This document shows positions 6,885-12,538 of a DNA stretch of 12,538 bases, in pieces (within the stretch, counting starts at the first letter, position 1; the number at the start of each line of letters is the position of its first letter). The notes beneath the pieces were generated by a model. The model was not told where the DNA came from and did no database searches. It was given only the letters and a program-made list of their open reading frames with translations. The position numbers were made by a program, and so were the translations under genes. This DNA is from Thiotrichales bacterium. Its GTDB lineage: Bacteria > Pseudomonadota > Gammaproteobacteria > Francisellales > CACEW01. The stretch spans positions 1 to 12,538 of the forward strand of contig CANJQG010000050.1 of assembly GCA_947476405.1 (NCBI GenBank). The letters run 5' to 3'.

Positions 6885-7793
6885 CTATTTGCTGATCGCG
6901 TTAGCACTCAGCAATCCGTTGCGAATCTGCGTTTCCAGATCGCTGATGGTGGTGGGGGAGGAGGCTAAGAAAACGCTGTTCGTGCCGCTTTTGGCACCGA
7001 TTTCTTTCAAGGTATCGCAATATTGGGACATTAAGACTAAAGTCATGATGTCTTTTGCTGAAACTTCAGGCGCGATTTTTTTGAATTCATCGACCGAAGT
7101 GCCCATGCCGCCAATAATGGCTTTCCGTGCATTCGCCAAACCTTCGCCTTGTAAACGCATGCTTTCGGCTTCTCCTTCCGCTTGTTTAATGCGGATAATT
7201 TTTTCAGCTTCGCCTTTTTGCGTGGCGGCAACGCGCAGACGGGTGGCCGCATTGATTTCGTTCATCGCTTGTTTGACTTTTTCATCTGGGTTAATATCGG
7301 TCACCAGGGCTTTCAAAATCGCATAGCCGAATTGTTGCATGATTTCTTTCAGCTCAGCTTCAACGGATTGCGCGATTTCTTCTTTTTTCTCGAACACTTC
7401 ATCCAAGGTGATTTTAGGCACTTTCGCGCGCACCACATCAAACACAAAAGATTTAATCTGGGCTTGATGATCGGTCAGCTTATAATAAGCCTCATAGACT
7501 TTATCCTGCAAAGTCGCATATTGCACACTGACATTCAAATTCACAAAAACATTATCATTCGTTTTGGTTTCAACCATCACATCTAATTGACGCAAACGCA
7601 GATTCACCAGCCCAGCAACTTGTTCCAAAAGCGGAATTTTAAAGTTAATCCCAGGCCCAGCCAAACGTTTAAATTTGCCCAGACGTTCAACCACGCCGAC
7701 GGTTTGTTGCCGAATGGTGAAAATAGAATTAGCTGCGATTGCAAACAATACAACGGCAACAAAAGCAATTACAATGAGTTCAATCGTTGACAT
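6885..7793 (-). CDS. SPFH-domain membrane protein (stomatin/prohibitin/HIR type)
   Basis: SPFH proteins form oligomeric cages at the membrane that organise lipid microdomains and control membrane proteases. One N-terminal membrane helix (about 4-22) is followed by the SPFH core (VGVVERLGKFKRLAGPGINFK, then VETKTNDNVFVNLNVSVQY). After it comes a long charged alpha-helical segment rich in Ala, Glu and Lys (about 150-220), as in stomatins. The C-terminal SVFLASSPTTISDLETQIRNG resembles plant hypersensitive-induced-reaction proteins and their bacterial homologues rather than HflK/HflC. I chose the ATG giving MSTIELIV because AGGA precedes it at about seven bases and it puts the membrane helix at the N-terminus; an in-frame ATG 22 codons upstream would add a polar tail. 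The product is 302 residues. No NfeD-type partner is present; the next gene encodes a small membrane/coiled-coil protein instead. Confidence 0.9.
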   Translation of the reverse strand: MSTIELIVIAFVAVVLFAIAANSIFTIRQQTVGVVERLGKFKRLAGPGINFKIPLLEQVAGLVNLRLRQLDVMVETKTNDNVFVNLNVSVQYATLQDKVYEAYYKLTDHQAQIKSFVFDVVRAKVPKITLDEVFEKKEEIAQSVEAELKEIMQQFGYAILKALVTDINPDEKVKQAMNEINAATRLRVAATQKGEAEKIIRIKQAEGEAESMRLQGEGLANARKAIIGGMGTSVDEFKKIAPEVSAKDIMTLVLMSQYCDTLKEIGAKSGTNSVFLASSPTTISDLETQIRNGLLSANAISK

Positions 7794-7829
7794 TTTTTTA
7801 TCCTGTAAATATGGAGAGAGCTTCATTGT

Positions 7830-7859
7830 ATCATATCTTTCTGTGTATTTGACAGGCAA
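7830..7859 (-). promoter_or_regulatory. Probable sigma70 promoter for the SPFH operon
   Basis: On the minus strand, TTGCCT (7859-7854) and TATGAT (7835-7830) are separated by 18 bases. The predicted transcription start is about 30 bases before the SPFH start codon. The -35 box overlaps the TTGACA of the opposing brnT promoter, so the two may compete for RNA polymerase. A second reading (TGTCAA with TACAAT) is possible in the same stretch, so the exact boxes are uncertain. Confidence 0.45.
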
Positions 7860-7876
7860 TTTTATTTTGGTATAAT
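7849..7876 (+). promoter_or_regulatory. Consensus sigma70 promoter P1 upstream of brnT
   Basis: TTGACA (7849-7854) and TATAAT (7871-7876) are both perfect consensus hexamers, separated by 16 bases. The predicted start near 7883 leaves a leader of about 65 bases before brnT, which includes the brnT Shine-Dalgarno and passes through the second promoter and its inverted repeat. Confidence 0.7.
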
Positions 7877-7907
7877 TAAAGTTCAGTTCAATTTTTAATA
7901 TATTGTG

Positions 7908-7937
7908 TTGACGGGTATATACAGTTGTATGTATAAT
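7908..7937 (+). promoter_or_regulatory. Second sigma70 promoter P2 directly upstream of brnT
   Basis: TTGACG (7908-7913) and TATAAT (7932-7937) are separated by 18 bases. The expected start at about 7944-7945 would give brnT a leader of only three or four bases, without its Shine-Dalgarno (GAGG, 7940-7943). The spacer contains a strong inverted repeat, so this promoter is the likely autoregulated one. Confidence 0.65.
7916..7933 (+). promoter_or_regulatory. Inverted repeat in the P2 spacer, candidate BrnA operator
   Basis: TATATACA (7916-7923) and TGTATGTA (7926-7933) are inverted copies with one mismatch around a two-base GT centre; the inner ATACA-GT-TGTAT part is perfect. The repeat fills the region between the -35 and -10 boxes and touches the first bases of the -10. 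BrnA-family antitoxins are known to repress their own promoters through a ribbon-helix-helix domain that binds short palindromes. Assigning this site to BrnA is inference from position and symmetry. Confidence 0.5.
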
Positions 7938-7947
7938 GTGAGGATAA

Positions 7948-8232
7948 ATGAGATTTGAATGGGATGAAGGAAAGCGTCAGCTCAATATTGAAAAGCATCA
8001 TATCGATTTTATTGATGTGGAAGAGTTTTGGGAAAGCGGTCAAGTTATTTTTGAAGACTTGAGGAGATCTTATACTGAAAGACGATGGATTAGCTATGGA
8101 TTACTTAGAAATCGACTTATGGCATTGGCTTATACAATAAGAAATGAGGATGTCCGTGTTATCTCATTTCGAAAAGCGAATAGAAGGGAGGCAAGAAAAT
8201 ATGATCAAGCAATACACGAGAGCAGAGCTTAG
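7948..8232 (+). CDS. brnT: BrnT family toxin (ribonuclease) of a type II toxin-antitoxin system
   Basis: BrnT toxins are small RelE-fold ribonucleases that stop translation and are neutralised by BrnA. The 94-residue product has the family signature from its first residues, FEWDEGKRQLNIEKHHIDF (3-21). The mid-protein YGLLRNRLMALAYTIR follows, then the C-terminal RVISFRKANRREARKY (70-85), which matches the typical basic block before a conserved Tyr. GAGG ends four bases before the ATG. The gene overlaps brnA by 32 bases, the usual toxin-first order for this family. Ten of its 15 Arg codons are AGA or AGG, whereas neighbouring genes favour CGN, which points to foreign origin. The family signature looks complete, so the toxin is probably functional. 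Confidence 0.92.
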   Translation: MRFEWDEGKRQLNIEKHHIDFIDVEEFWESGQVIFEDLRRSYTERRWISYGLLRNRLMALAYTIRNEDVRVISFRKANRREARKYDQAIHESRA

Positions 8233-8488
8233 AAAAATGACCTCCCTTACAGATTGGGCTGCGTTAGATACATTAAAAGATGAAGATATTGACTATTCTG
8301 ATATTCCAGAAGCCACTCCGGAACTCTGGGAGAATTCGAAGGTCGTTGACCTGGGACGTAAACAGCCCATCTCAATTCGTTTAGATCAGGATATTCTGAA
8401 TTGGTTTAAAGCGCAAAAAGGCCGTTATCAAAAACGGATTAATCAAGTTTTGCGCAGTTATATGGAAGCTCATGCGAAACCTCGCTGA
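8201..8488 (+). CDS. brnA: BrnA family antitoxin (ribbon-helix-helix)
   Basis: BrnA binds and inhibits BrnT and represses the operon. I chose the ATG giving MIKQYTRAELRKM because GGGAGG (8185-8190) sits ten bases upstream and the protein then has a normal length of 95 residues. An upstream in-frame ATG at 8144 would add residues read from brnT sequence. The N-terminal half holds the acidic DEDIDYSDIPEATPE segment that wraps the toxin. The C-terminal half, PISIRLDQDILNWFK then YQKRINQVLRSYMEAH (about 56-90), is the DNA-binding ribbon-helix-helix. Its two AGA codons lie in or just after the overlap with brnT, and later Arg codons are host-like CGN. The 3' end overlaps the start of nnrD by 17 bases. 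Confidence 0.92.
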   Translation: MIKQYTRAELRKMTSLTDWAALDTLKDEDIDYSDIPEATPELWENSKVVDLGRKQPISIRLDQDILNWFKAQKGRYQKRINQVLRSYMEAHAKPR

Positions 8489-9299
8489 CCTTTTAAAATA
8501 CCTGCCACTCCGCAAGGCAGAGGCCAACAAATATGATTTTGGTTCCGTGCTGATTTTAGCGGGCGATGAAGGCATGGCGGGTGCAGGGCGGATTTGTGCT
8601 GAGGCTTGTCTCCGCTGTGGCGCAGGCTTGGTTATTTTGGCCACGCATCCTTCACATGCAGAAACAGCCAGCCTCGCTTGTCCTGAGATTATTTGTCATG
8701 GAATTCATGATCCAAAGGAATTAGAGCCTTTCTTAAAAAAAGCCAAAGTCTTGGCTTTGGGACCTGGCTTGACCCAGAGCCCCTGGAGTCAGTCAAGCCT
8801 TCAGTTTTTGCTACACTATACTCATCTGCCCATGGTCATTGATGCAGGGGCTCTTAACTTTATTAAGCCTATGTCTGGACCACACCCTCATTGGATTCTC
8901 ACGCCACACGTAGGCGAGGCCGCACGTTTATTAGATTGCACGGTTGAGCAGATTCAAGCAGATCGCCTCAAAGCCGTGAATGCATTGCAACAAAAATATG
9001 GCGGCGTTATCGTCCTCAAAGGGGCGCATACCTTGATTGCAGATGGAAAAGAAGTCAACACAATCGAGGCAGGCAATCCAGGCATGGCCTCAGCCGGAAT
9101 GGGTGATTTACTGACAGGCGTTATCGCTGCCTTAATCGCCCAAGACTGCTCACTAACAGATGCAGCCCAGTTGGGCGCTTTACTCCATGCCACAGCGGGC
9201 GACCAATGCGCTGCCGAGCAGGGTGAGCGCGGAATCCTGGCTTTAGATCTTTTACCTTATTTGCATCGCCTCATTAATATGAGGGCGCTCACAGAATAA
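8472..9299 (+). CDS. nnrD: ADP-dependent NAD(P)H-hydrate dehydratase (NnrD)
   Basis: NnrD repairs NADHX and NADPHX, damaged hydrated forms of the cofactors, using ADP as phosphate donor. It is a ribokinase-like fold of the YjeF C-terminal family. Visible blocks are VLILAGDEGMAGAGR (26-40), ALGPGL (95-100), VIDAGALN (122-129), TPHVGEAARLL (144-154), VLKGAHTLIADG (181-192) and NPGMASAGMGDLLTG (202-216), with the catalytic Asp at 212. At 275 residues it is the dehydratase domain alone; the epimerase domain fused to it in E. coli Nnr is absent and must be encoded elsewhere if the cell has it. The N-terminal LLKYLPLRKAEANKYDFG matches the family, so the start inside brnA is credible. I see no promoter of its own, so it probably depends on the TA promoters or on a site inside brnTA. 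Confidence 0.93.
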   Translation: MRNLADLLKYLPLRKAEANKYDFGSVLILAGDEGMAGAGRICAEACLRCGAGLVILATHPSHAETASLACPEIICHGIHDPKELEPFLKKAKVLALGPGLTQSPWSQSSLQFLLHYTHLPMVIDAGALNFIKPMSGPHPHWILTPHVGEAARLLDCTVEQIQADRLKAVNALQQKYGGVIVLKGAHTLIADGKEVNTIEAGNPGMASAGMGDLLTGVIAALIAQDCSLTDAAQLGALLHATAGDQCAAEQGERGILALDLLPYLHRLINMRALTE

Positions 9300-9312
9300 T
9301 GAAAAATATATC

Positions 9313-9341
9313 TTTCAAAAATATTTAAATTTTTGTATAAT
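9313..9341 (+). promoter_or_regulatory. Probable promoter for the APC transporter/PNP pair
   Basis: A perfect TATAAT (9336-9341) lies in an AT-rich stretch, with a weak -35 (TTTCAA, 9313-9318) at a 17-base spacing. The predicted start is about 32 bases before the transporter ATG. The 80-base gap between nnrD and the transporter holds nothing else recognisable, and no convincing terminator for nnrD. Confidence 0.5.
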
Positions 9342-9379
9342 TGTCCACTTGGTTTTTGTTTCATAAAAGTAGGAGCGAC

Positions 9380-10768
9380 ATGTTTACAAAGAAAATTACC
9401 CTCTTTGCCTTGGTGATGTTGATTACAGGGTCGATTGACAGTATCCGAAACTTGCCTTCTACGGCTTTTTTTGGGCCCAGCCTGATTTTCTTTTTTATTC
9501 TGGGGGCTTTGTTCTTTTTAATTCCGGGAGCCCTCATCTCTGCGGATCTGGCGGCGGCTTATCCGGAAAAAAGCGGCGTCTACCAATGGGTCAAACGCGC
9601 TTTTGGAGAAAAAACAGCGTTTTTAGCCATTTGGTTGCAGTGGGTCAATACTTTAGTTTGGTTTCCTACCATGTTGGCATTTATTGCGGGAACAGTCGCC
9701 TATTTGATTGCACCAAAACTCGGGACAAATAGTATTTTTTTGATGTGTGTGATTGTCGGTGGATTCTGGCTGCTGACCTTGCTTAATTTGCGAGGAATTG
9801 ATGTCTCAGCTCGTTTTGCCAGCGTATGCACCTTGATCGGCATGATTATTCCGATGGGGTTGATTATTATCTTGGCCGTGATTTGGCTGTTTATGGGCAA
9901 GCCTTTGCAGATCAGCTTTACTTGGCCCAATATGTTGCCGAGCTGGCACGGAATGAATAATTGGTTTTCGCTGACGGGGGTGATGACCAGCTTTCTCGGG
10001 ATTGAATTAGCTGCAGTGCACATGGCGAATATTAAAGATGCACGCATTACCTATCCACGCGCGATGATGATTGCCATGGTGATTTTGCTTTCCACCATGA
10101 TTATGGGCTCCCTTGCCATTGCGATGATGGTGCCGCAGTCTCAGATTATCTTGAATCAAGGCGTCATGGAAGCCGTCAATATTTTGCTTGCGAATGATCA
10201 TCTATCCTGGTTTTTCCCTATTCTTGTTTGCATGGTGATTATTGGCAGCCTGGGTGAAATGATCAATTGGATGATTTCACCTGCACGCGGCTTGTTTCAA
10301 GCGTCTGAGGATCACTTCCTCCCTGAGTTTTTGCATAAAAGAAATAAACATGGTGTGCCCTCACGCGTTGCGCTGATTCAAGCTGTCGTCATGACCATCG
10401 TTTCCAGCGCCTTTTTATTTATGCCAAGCGTCAATGGCTCGTATTGGTTGCTGACGGCTCTCTCAACAGAACTGTATATGCTGATGTATCTTTTTATGTT
10501 TGCCGCGGCGATTAAAATTGGATTGAAAGATCCTAAGCGCCCACATTTGGCAGGCCTCATGAGCATTCCCTATATGCCTGGAATTTTAGCTGTGATGGGG
10601 ATTATCGGCTGTCTGGTTACGCTTTATATTGGCTTTTTACCGCCTTCCGGCATTGATGTCGGAACCATGACGCATTATGTCATGATGTTTGTGGGAGGAA
10701 TTGTGATTATGGTTCTTCCTGTTATGCTATTTTATATTTATCGACGGAGACATCATGGACATCGCTAA
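9380..10768 (+). CDS. APC family amino acid transporter, glutamate:GABA antiporter (GadC)-like
   Basis: This is an inner-membrane amino acid permease or antiporter of the APC superfamily with about 12 predicted helices in 462 residues. TM1 contains the unwound-helix region GSIDSIRNLPS (17-27). SADLAAAYPEKSGVYQWVKRAFG (split around residues 54-76) followed by FLAIWLQWVNTLVWFPT is typical of the GadC/YjeM-type subfamily. I chose the ATG at 9380 because AGGAG (9371-9375) precedes it; a TTG 39 bases upstream overlaps the promoter's -10 box. The protein ends shortly after the last helix in a basic tail (YRRRHHGHR) and lacks the long C-terminal plug that gates E. coli GadC. The substrate is unknown. 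The 14-base overlap with the phosphorylase gene means the two are co-expressed. Confidence 0.88.
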   Translation: MFTKKITLFALVMLITGSIDSIRNLPSTAFFGPSLIFFFILGALFFLIPGALISADLAAAYPEKSGVYQWVKRAFGEKTAFLAIWLQWVNTLVWFPTMLAFIAGTVAYLIAPKLGTNSIFLMCVIVGGFWLLTLLNLRGIDVSARFASVCTLIGMIIPMGLIIILAVIWLFMGKPLQISFTWPNMLPSWHGMNNWFSLTGVMTSFLGIELAAVHMANIKDARITYPRAMMIAMVILLSTMIMGSLAIAMMVPQSQIILNQGVMEAVNILLANDHLSWFFPILVCMVIIGSLGEMINWMISPARGLFQASEDHFLPEFLHKRNKHGVPSRVALIQAVVMTIVSSAFLFMPSVNGSYWLLTALSTELYMLMYLFMFAAAIKIGLKDPKRPHLAGLMSIPYMPGILAVMGIIGCLVTLYIGFLPPSGIDVGTMTHYVMMFVGGIVIMVLPVMLFYIYRRRHHGHR

Positions 10769-11579
10769 GCAAGCAGAAGCGCTTATTTTACCTCAAATTA
10801 AAGACTTTAAACCCCAGATGGGCATGATTTTAGGATCTGGATTAGGCGGCTTGATCGATAAAATTGAGCCTGTTGCACGGATTTCCTATCGCGACTGCCC
10901 TGGATTTTTTCACAGCACGGTTCCGGGACATAAGGGCGAGTTTGTTTTTGGTTATTTGGAAGGCGTGGCGATTTGCTGCATGAATGGACGCGTCCATTTA
11001 TATGAAGGGGCCAGCTCAGCGCAACTCTTGGCGCCTATTCGAGTCATGAAACGTCTAGGCTGTGAACATATGCTCCTGACCAACGCAACGGGATCGTTAA
11101 AGGCAGATGTCATGCCAGGTTCTTTAGTTTTAATTCAAGACCAAATTAATTTCAGCGGAGTCAATGTGCTCGTCGGCGAAAACAATGCCGAATATGGCCC
11201 CCGTTTTCAAGGTATGGAACATGCTTATGATCCAGAATTACGTGCGTTATTTCACAAAGCGGCCCAGGAATTAGAAATCAAATTAACCGATGGAACCTAC
11301 GTCGGCGTGATGGGCCCCTCTTATGAATCCCCTTCAGAAATCCGATTTTTTGCCTCCATGGGGGGCGATATTGTCGGCATGTCCACCGTGAATGAAGTCA
11401 TCGCAGCGCGTCATTGCGGCTTAAAAGTGGTGGGGCTGTCCCTAGTCAGCAATTTGGGCGCCGGTTTAAGCGCCAATTTGGTGAATCATGAAGAAGTCGT
11501 TGCCGTCGCCAATCAAGCGGGCGAAAAAATGTCCCACTTGATTGAAGGCTTTTTGCGATATGCTCAGCCTTTACTCTAA
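10755..11579 (+). CDS. Purine nucleoside phosphorylase (trimeric PNP/MTAP family)
   Basis: This enzyme cleaves purine (deoxy)nucleosides with phosphate to free base and (deoxy)ribose-1-phosphate for salvage. Compared with human PNP, the phosphate site is intact: Ser28 in GSGLG, His59 in PGHKG, Arg79 and His81 in GRVHLYEG, and Ser210 in GMSTV. The base-binding residues are Tyr190-Glu191 in GPSYES (Phe-Glu in human) and Asn233 in SLVSN. Asn at that position marks 6-oxopurine preference (inosine, guanosine); MTA phosphorylases carry Asp. His245 (NHEEV) matches human His257. The length of 274 residues is normal. GGAG lies five bases before the ATG, inside the end of the transporter gene. It could be punA/deoD-type II or a xapA-like enzyme; I leave the symbol empty for that reason. 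Confidence 0.92.
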   Translation: MDIAKQAEALILPQIKDFKPQMGMILGSGLGGLIDKIEPVARISYRDCPGFFHSTVPGHKGEFVFGYLEGVAICCMNGRVHLYEGASSAQLLAPIRVMKRLGCEHMLLTNATGSLKADVMPGSLVLIQDQINFSGVNVLVGENNAEYGPRFQGMEHAYDPELRALFHKAAQELEIKLTDGTYVGVMGPSYESPSEIRFFASMGGDIVGMSTVNEVIAARHCGLKVVGLSLVSNLGAGLSANLVNHEEVVAVANQAGEKMSHLIEGFLRYAQPLL

Positions 11580-11598
11580 CCGCAATTGCATTTTTTGA

Positions 11599-11627
11599 TT
11601 GGCGTTAGCGGCTCTTTGTGGCAGAAT
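11599..11627 (+). promoter_or_regulatory. Possible promoter for ychF
   Basis: TTGGCG (11599-11604) and CAGAAT (11622-11627) are separated by 17 bases and would start transcription about 23 bases before the ychF ATG. Both hexamers deviate from consensus. The rest of the 77-base gap holds a GCAATTGC palindrome and a run of six T residues directly after the phosphorylase stop, which do not make a clear terminator. Confidence 0.4.
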
Positions 11628-11656
11628 AGGGCATTCTTTTTGAGACAAGGGTCAAT

Positions 11657-12538
11657 ATGTCTGTTCGCTGTGGAATTGTAGGGCTTCCTAATGTAGGAAA
11701 GTCCACTTTATTTAATGCTTTAACCAAGGCGGAAATTGCTGCGGCCAACTATCCTTTCTGCACGATTGAACCCAACGTGGGCATTGTGCCTGTTCCCGAT
11801 GCGCGCTTGCAGCCACTGGCTGACATTGTGAAGCCGGAACGTGTCCTGCCTACGGTGACTGAATTTGTCGATATTGCAGGGCTGGTTGCAGGTGCATCTA
11901 AAGGTGAAGGGCTGGGGAATAAATTTTTAGCTAATATTCGTGAGACCGATGCGATTTTACATGTGGTGCGTTGCTTTGAGGATGATGATATTATTCACGT
12001 AGCGGGGAAAGTGGATCCTTTGTCTGATATTGAAGTGATTCATACCGAGCTCATGCTCGCTGATTTAGAGAGTATTGAAAAAGCGATATTTCGCCTGCAT
12101 AAATTGGTGAAGGGCGGAAATAAAGAAGCGCAAGCCGAATCCGCAGTGGCTGAAAAAATCAAAACCTTATTGTGTGAGGGAATCATGCCCAGCTCACAGA
12201 TTTGGACCAAAGAAGAACAGGCTTTAATGAAAGGCCTGCAATTATTAACGACAAAACCGATTTTATTCGTCGCCAATGTTTTAGAAAATGGCTTTGAAAA
12301 CAATCCCCTTTTAGAGAAGGTAGAAGCCTATGCGAAATCCCATCAAGCAGAAGTGGTGGCGGTTTGCGCAGAAATCGAATCACAATTATCCAGCTTAAGC
12401 GATGCCGAAAAAATGGAGTTTCTGCAGGAATTGGGATTAAAAGAGCCCGGCCTAAATCGTGTGATTCGTGCCAGCTATCATTTGCTCGGACTTCAAACCT
12501 ATTTTACCGCAGGGGTAAAGGAAGTACGCGCCTGGACG
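11657..12538 (+). CDS. ychF: Redox-responsive ribosome-binding ATPase YchF (OLA1 family), cut by the window edge
   Basis: YchF is an Obg-related P-loop NTPase that prefers ATP, binds the ribosome and negatively affects the oxidative stress response. The first 294 of about 363 residues are present. G1 is GLPNVGKST (9-17), the switch region includes YPFCTIEPN (32-40), G3 is DIAGL (72-76) with GASKGEGLGNKFL after it, and the G4 position reads NVLE instead of the GTPase NKxD, the known basis of ATP preference. The central coiled-coil hairpin spans roughly residues 120-200, and FTAGVKEVRAWT at the edge opens the TGS domain. The ATG has AAGG upstream at a reasonable distance. The usual neighbour pth is not immediately upstream here; a phosphorylase gene is. 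Confidence 0.97.
   Translation, partial: MSVRCGIVGLPNVGKSTLFNALTKAEIAAANYPFCTIEPNVGIVPVPDARLQPLADIVKPERVLPTVTEFVDIAGLVAGASKGEGLGNKFLANIRETDAILHVVRCFEDDDIIHVAGKVDPLSDIEVIHTELMLADLESIEKAIFRLHKLVKGGNKEAQAESAVAEKIKTLLCEGIMPSSQIWTKEEQALMKGLQLLTTKPILFVANVLENGFENNPLLEKVEAYAKSHQAEVVAVCAEIESQLSSLSDAEKMEFLQELGLKEPGLNRVIRASYHLLGLQTYFTAGVKEVRAWT

Noticed and set aside
6673..7326. Long plus-strand open frame opposite the SPFH gene and the small membrane protein
   Set aside because: The minus strand carries a clear SPFH protein with ribosome binding sites; the plus-strand translation has no family features.
7587..7875. Short plus-strand frames opposite the SPFH start and in the divergent promoter region
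   Set aside because: Composition is not protein-like, and they run across the predicted promoter boxes.
7881..7890. Direct repeat GTTCA-GTTCA between the two brnT promoters
   Set aside because: Two five-base copies are too short to claim as an operator; the nearby inverted repeat is a better candidate.
9300..9335. AT-rich stretch after nnrD as a terminator
   Set aside because: Only weak A-T pairings are possible, and the segment is better explained as promoter sequence.
11582..11597. GCAATTGC palindrome followed by T residues after the phosphorylase gene, as a terminator
   Set aside because: A perfect eight-base palindrome has no loop, and no longer stem can be drawn that ends at the T-run.
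1..12538. CRISPR array, insertion sequence, tRNA or attachment site
   Set aside because: No regularly spaced repeats, transposase frames, terminal inverted repeats or tRNA-like folds were seen on either strand.

Overview
The window looks like the chromosome of a gammaproteobacterium, plausibly of the Legionellales (Coxiella/Legionella/Aquicella-like) group. This is inferred from gene content (a GadC-type amino acid antiporter, ZnuABC, YgfZ, PriA, YchF), mid-range GC judged by eye, and dense packing with many start/stop overlaps. No species can be named from the sequence alone. All genes are on the + strand except a two-gene island at about 6.6-7.8 kb. I see no rRNA, tRNA, insertion sequence or CRISPR array.

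Region 1 (59-5450) is a tightly overlapped run. It holds a complete zinc/manganese ABC importer in the order binding protein, ATPase, permease, then a GT4-family glycosyltransferase and the primosomal helicase PriA. Each junction overlaps by 4 to 14 bases, so the run is probably one transcript. PriA is short because the winged-helix segment is replaced by a short linker. The glycosyltransferase has Gln where the second Glu of the EX7E motif is expected.

Region 2 (5480-6633) holds a full-length KdpC with no KdpA or KdpB beside it. It is joined through a TAATG stop/start to a condensed YgfZ of only 188 residues that keeps the KGCYxGQE motif.

Region 3 (7859-6604, minus strand) encodes an SPFH-domain protein of the stomatin/HIR type. 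Eight bases downstream lies a small membrane/coiled-coil protein of unknown function whose 3' end runs through a terminator-like hairpin and into the end of ygfZ.

Region 4 (7849-9299) is the most notable part. It is a BrnT/BrnA toxin-antitoxin module with two strong-looking promoters. A near-perfect inverted repeat lies in the spacer of the downstream promoter, where a BrnA operator would be expected. The downstream promoter should give a message with almost no leader before the toxin gene, while the antitoxin gene keeps its own Shine-Dalgarno. The antitoxin gene overlaps the start of nnrD (NAD(P)HX dehydratase) by 17 bases, so a metabolite-repair gene appears wired into the TA transcript. 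brnT is rich in AGA/AGG codons, unlike its neighbours, which suggests acquisition by transfer.

Region 5 (9380-12538) holds a GadC-like APC transporter overlapping a purine nucleoside phosphorylase gene, then the ATPase YchF, which runs off the right edge.
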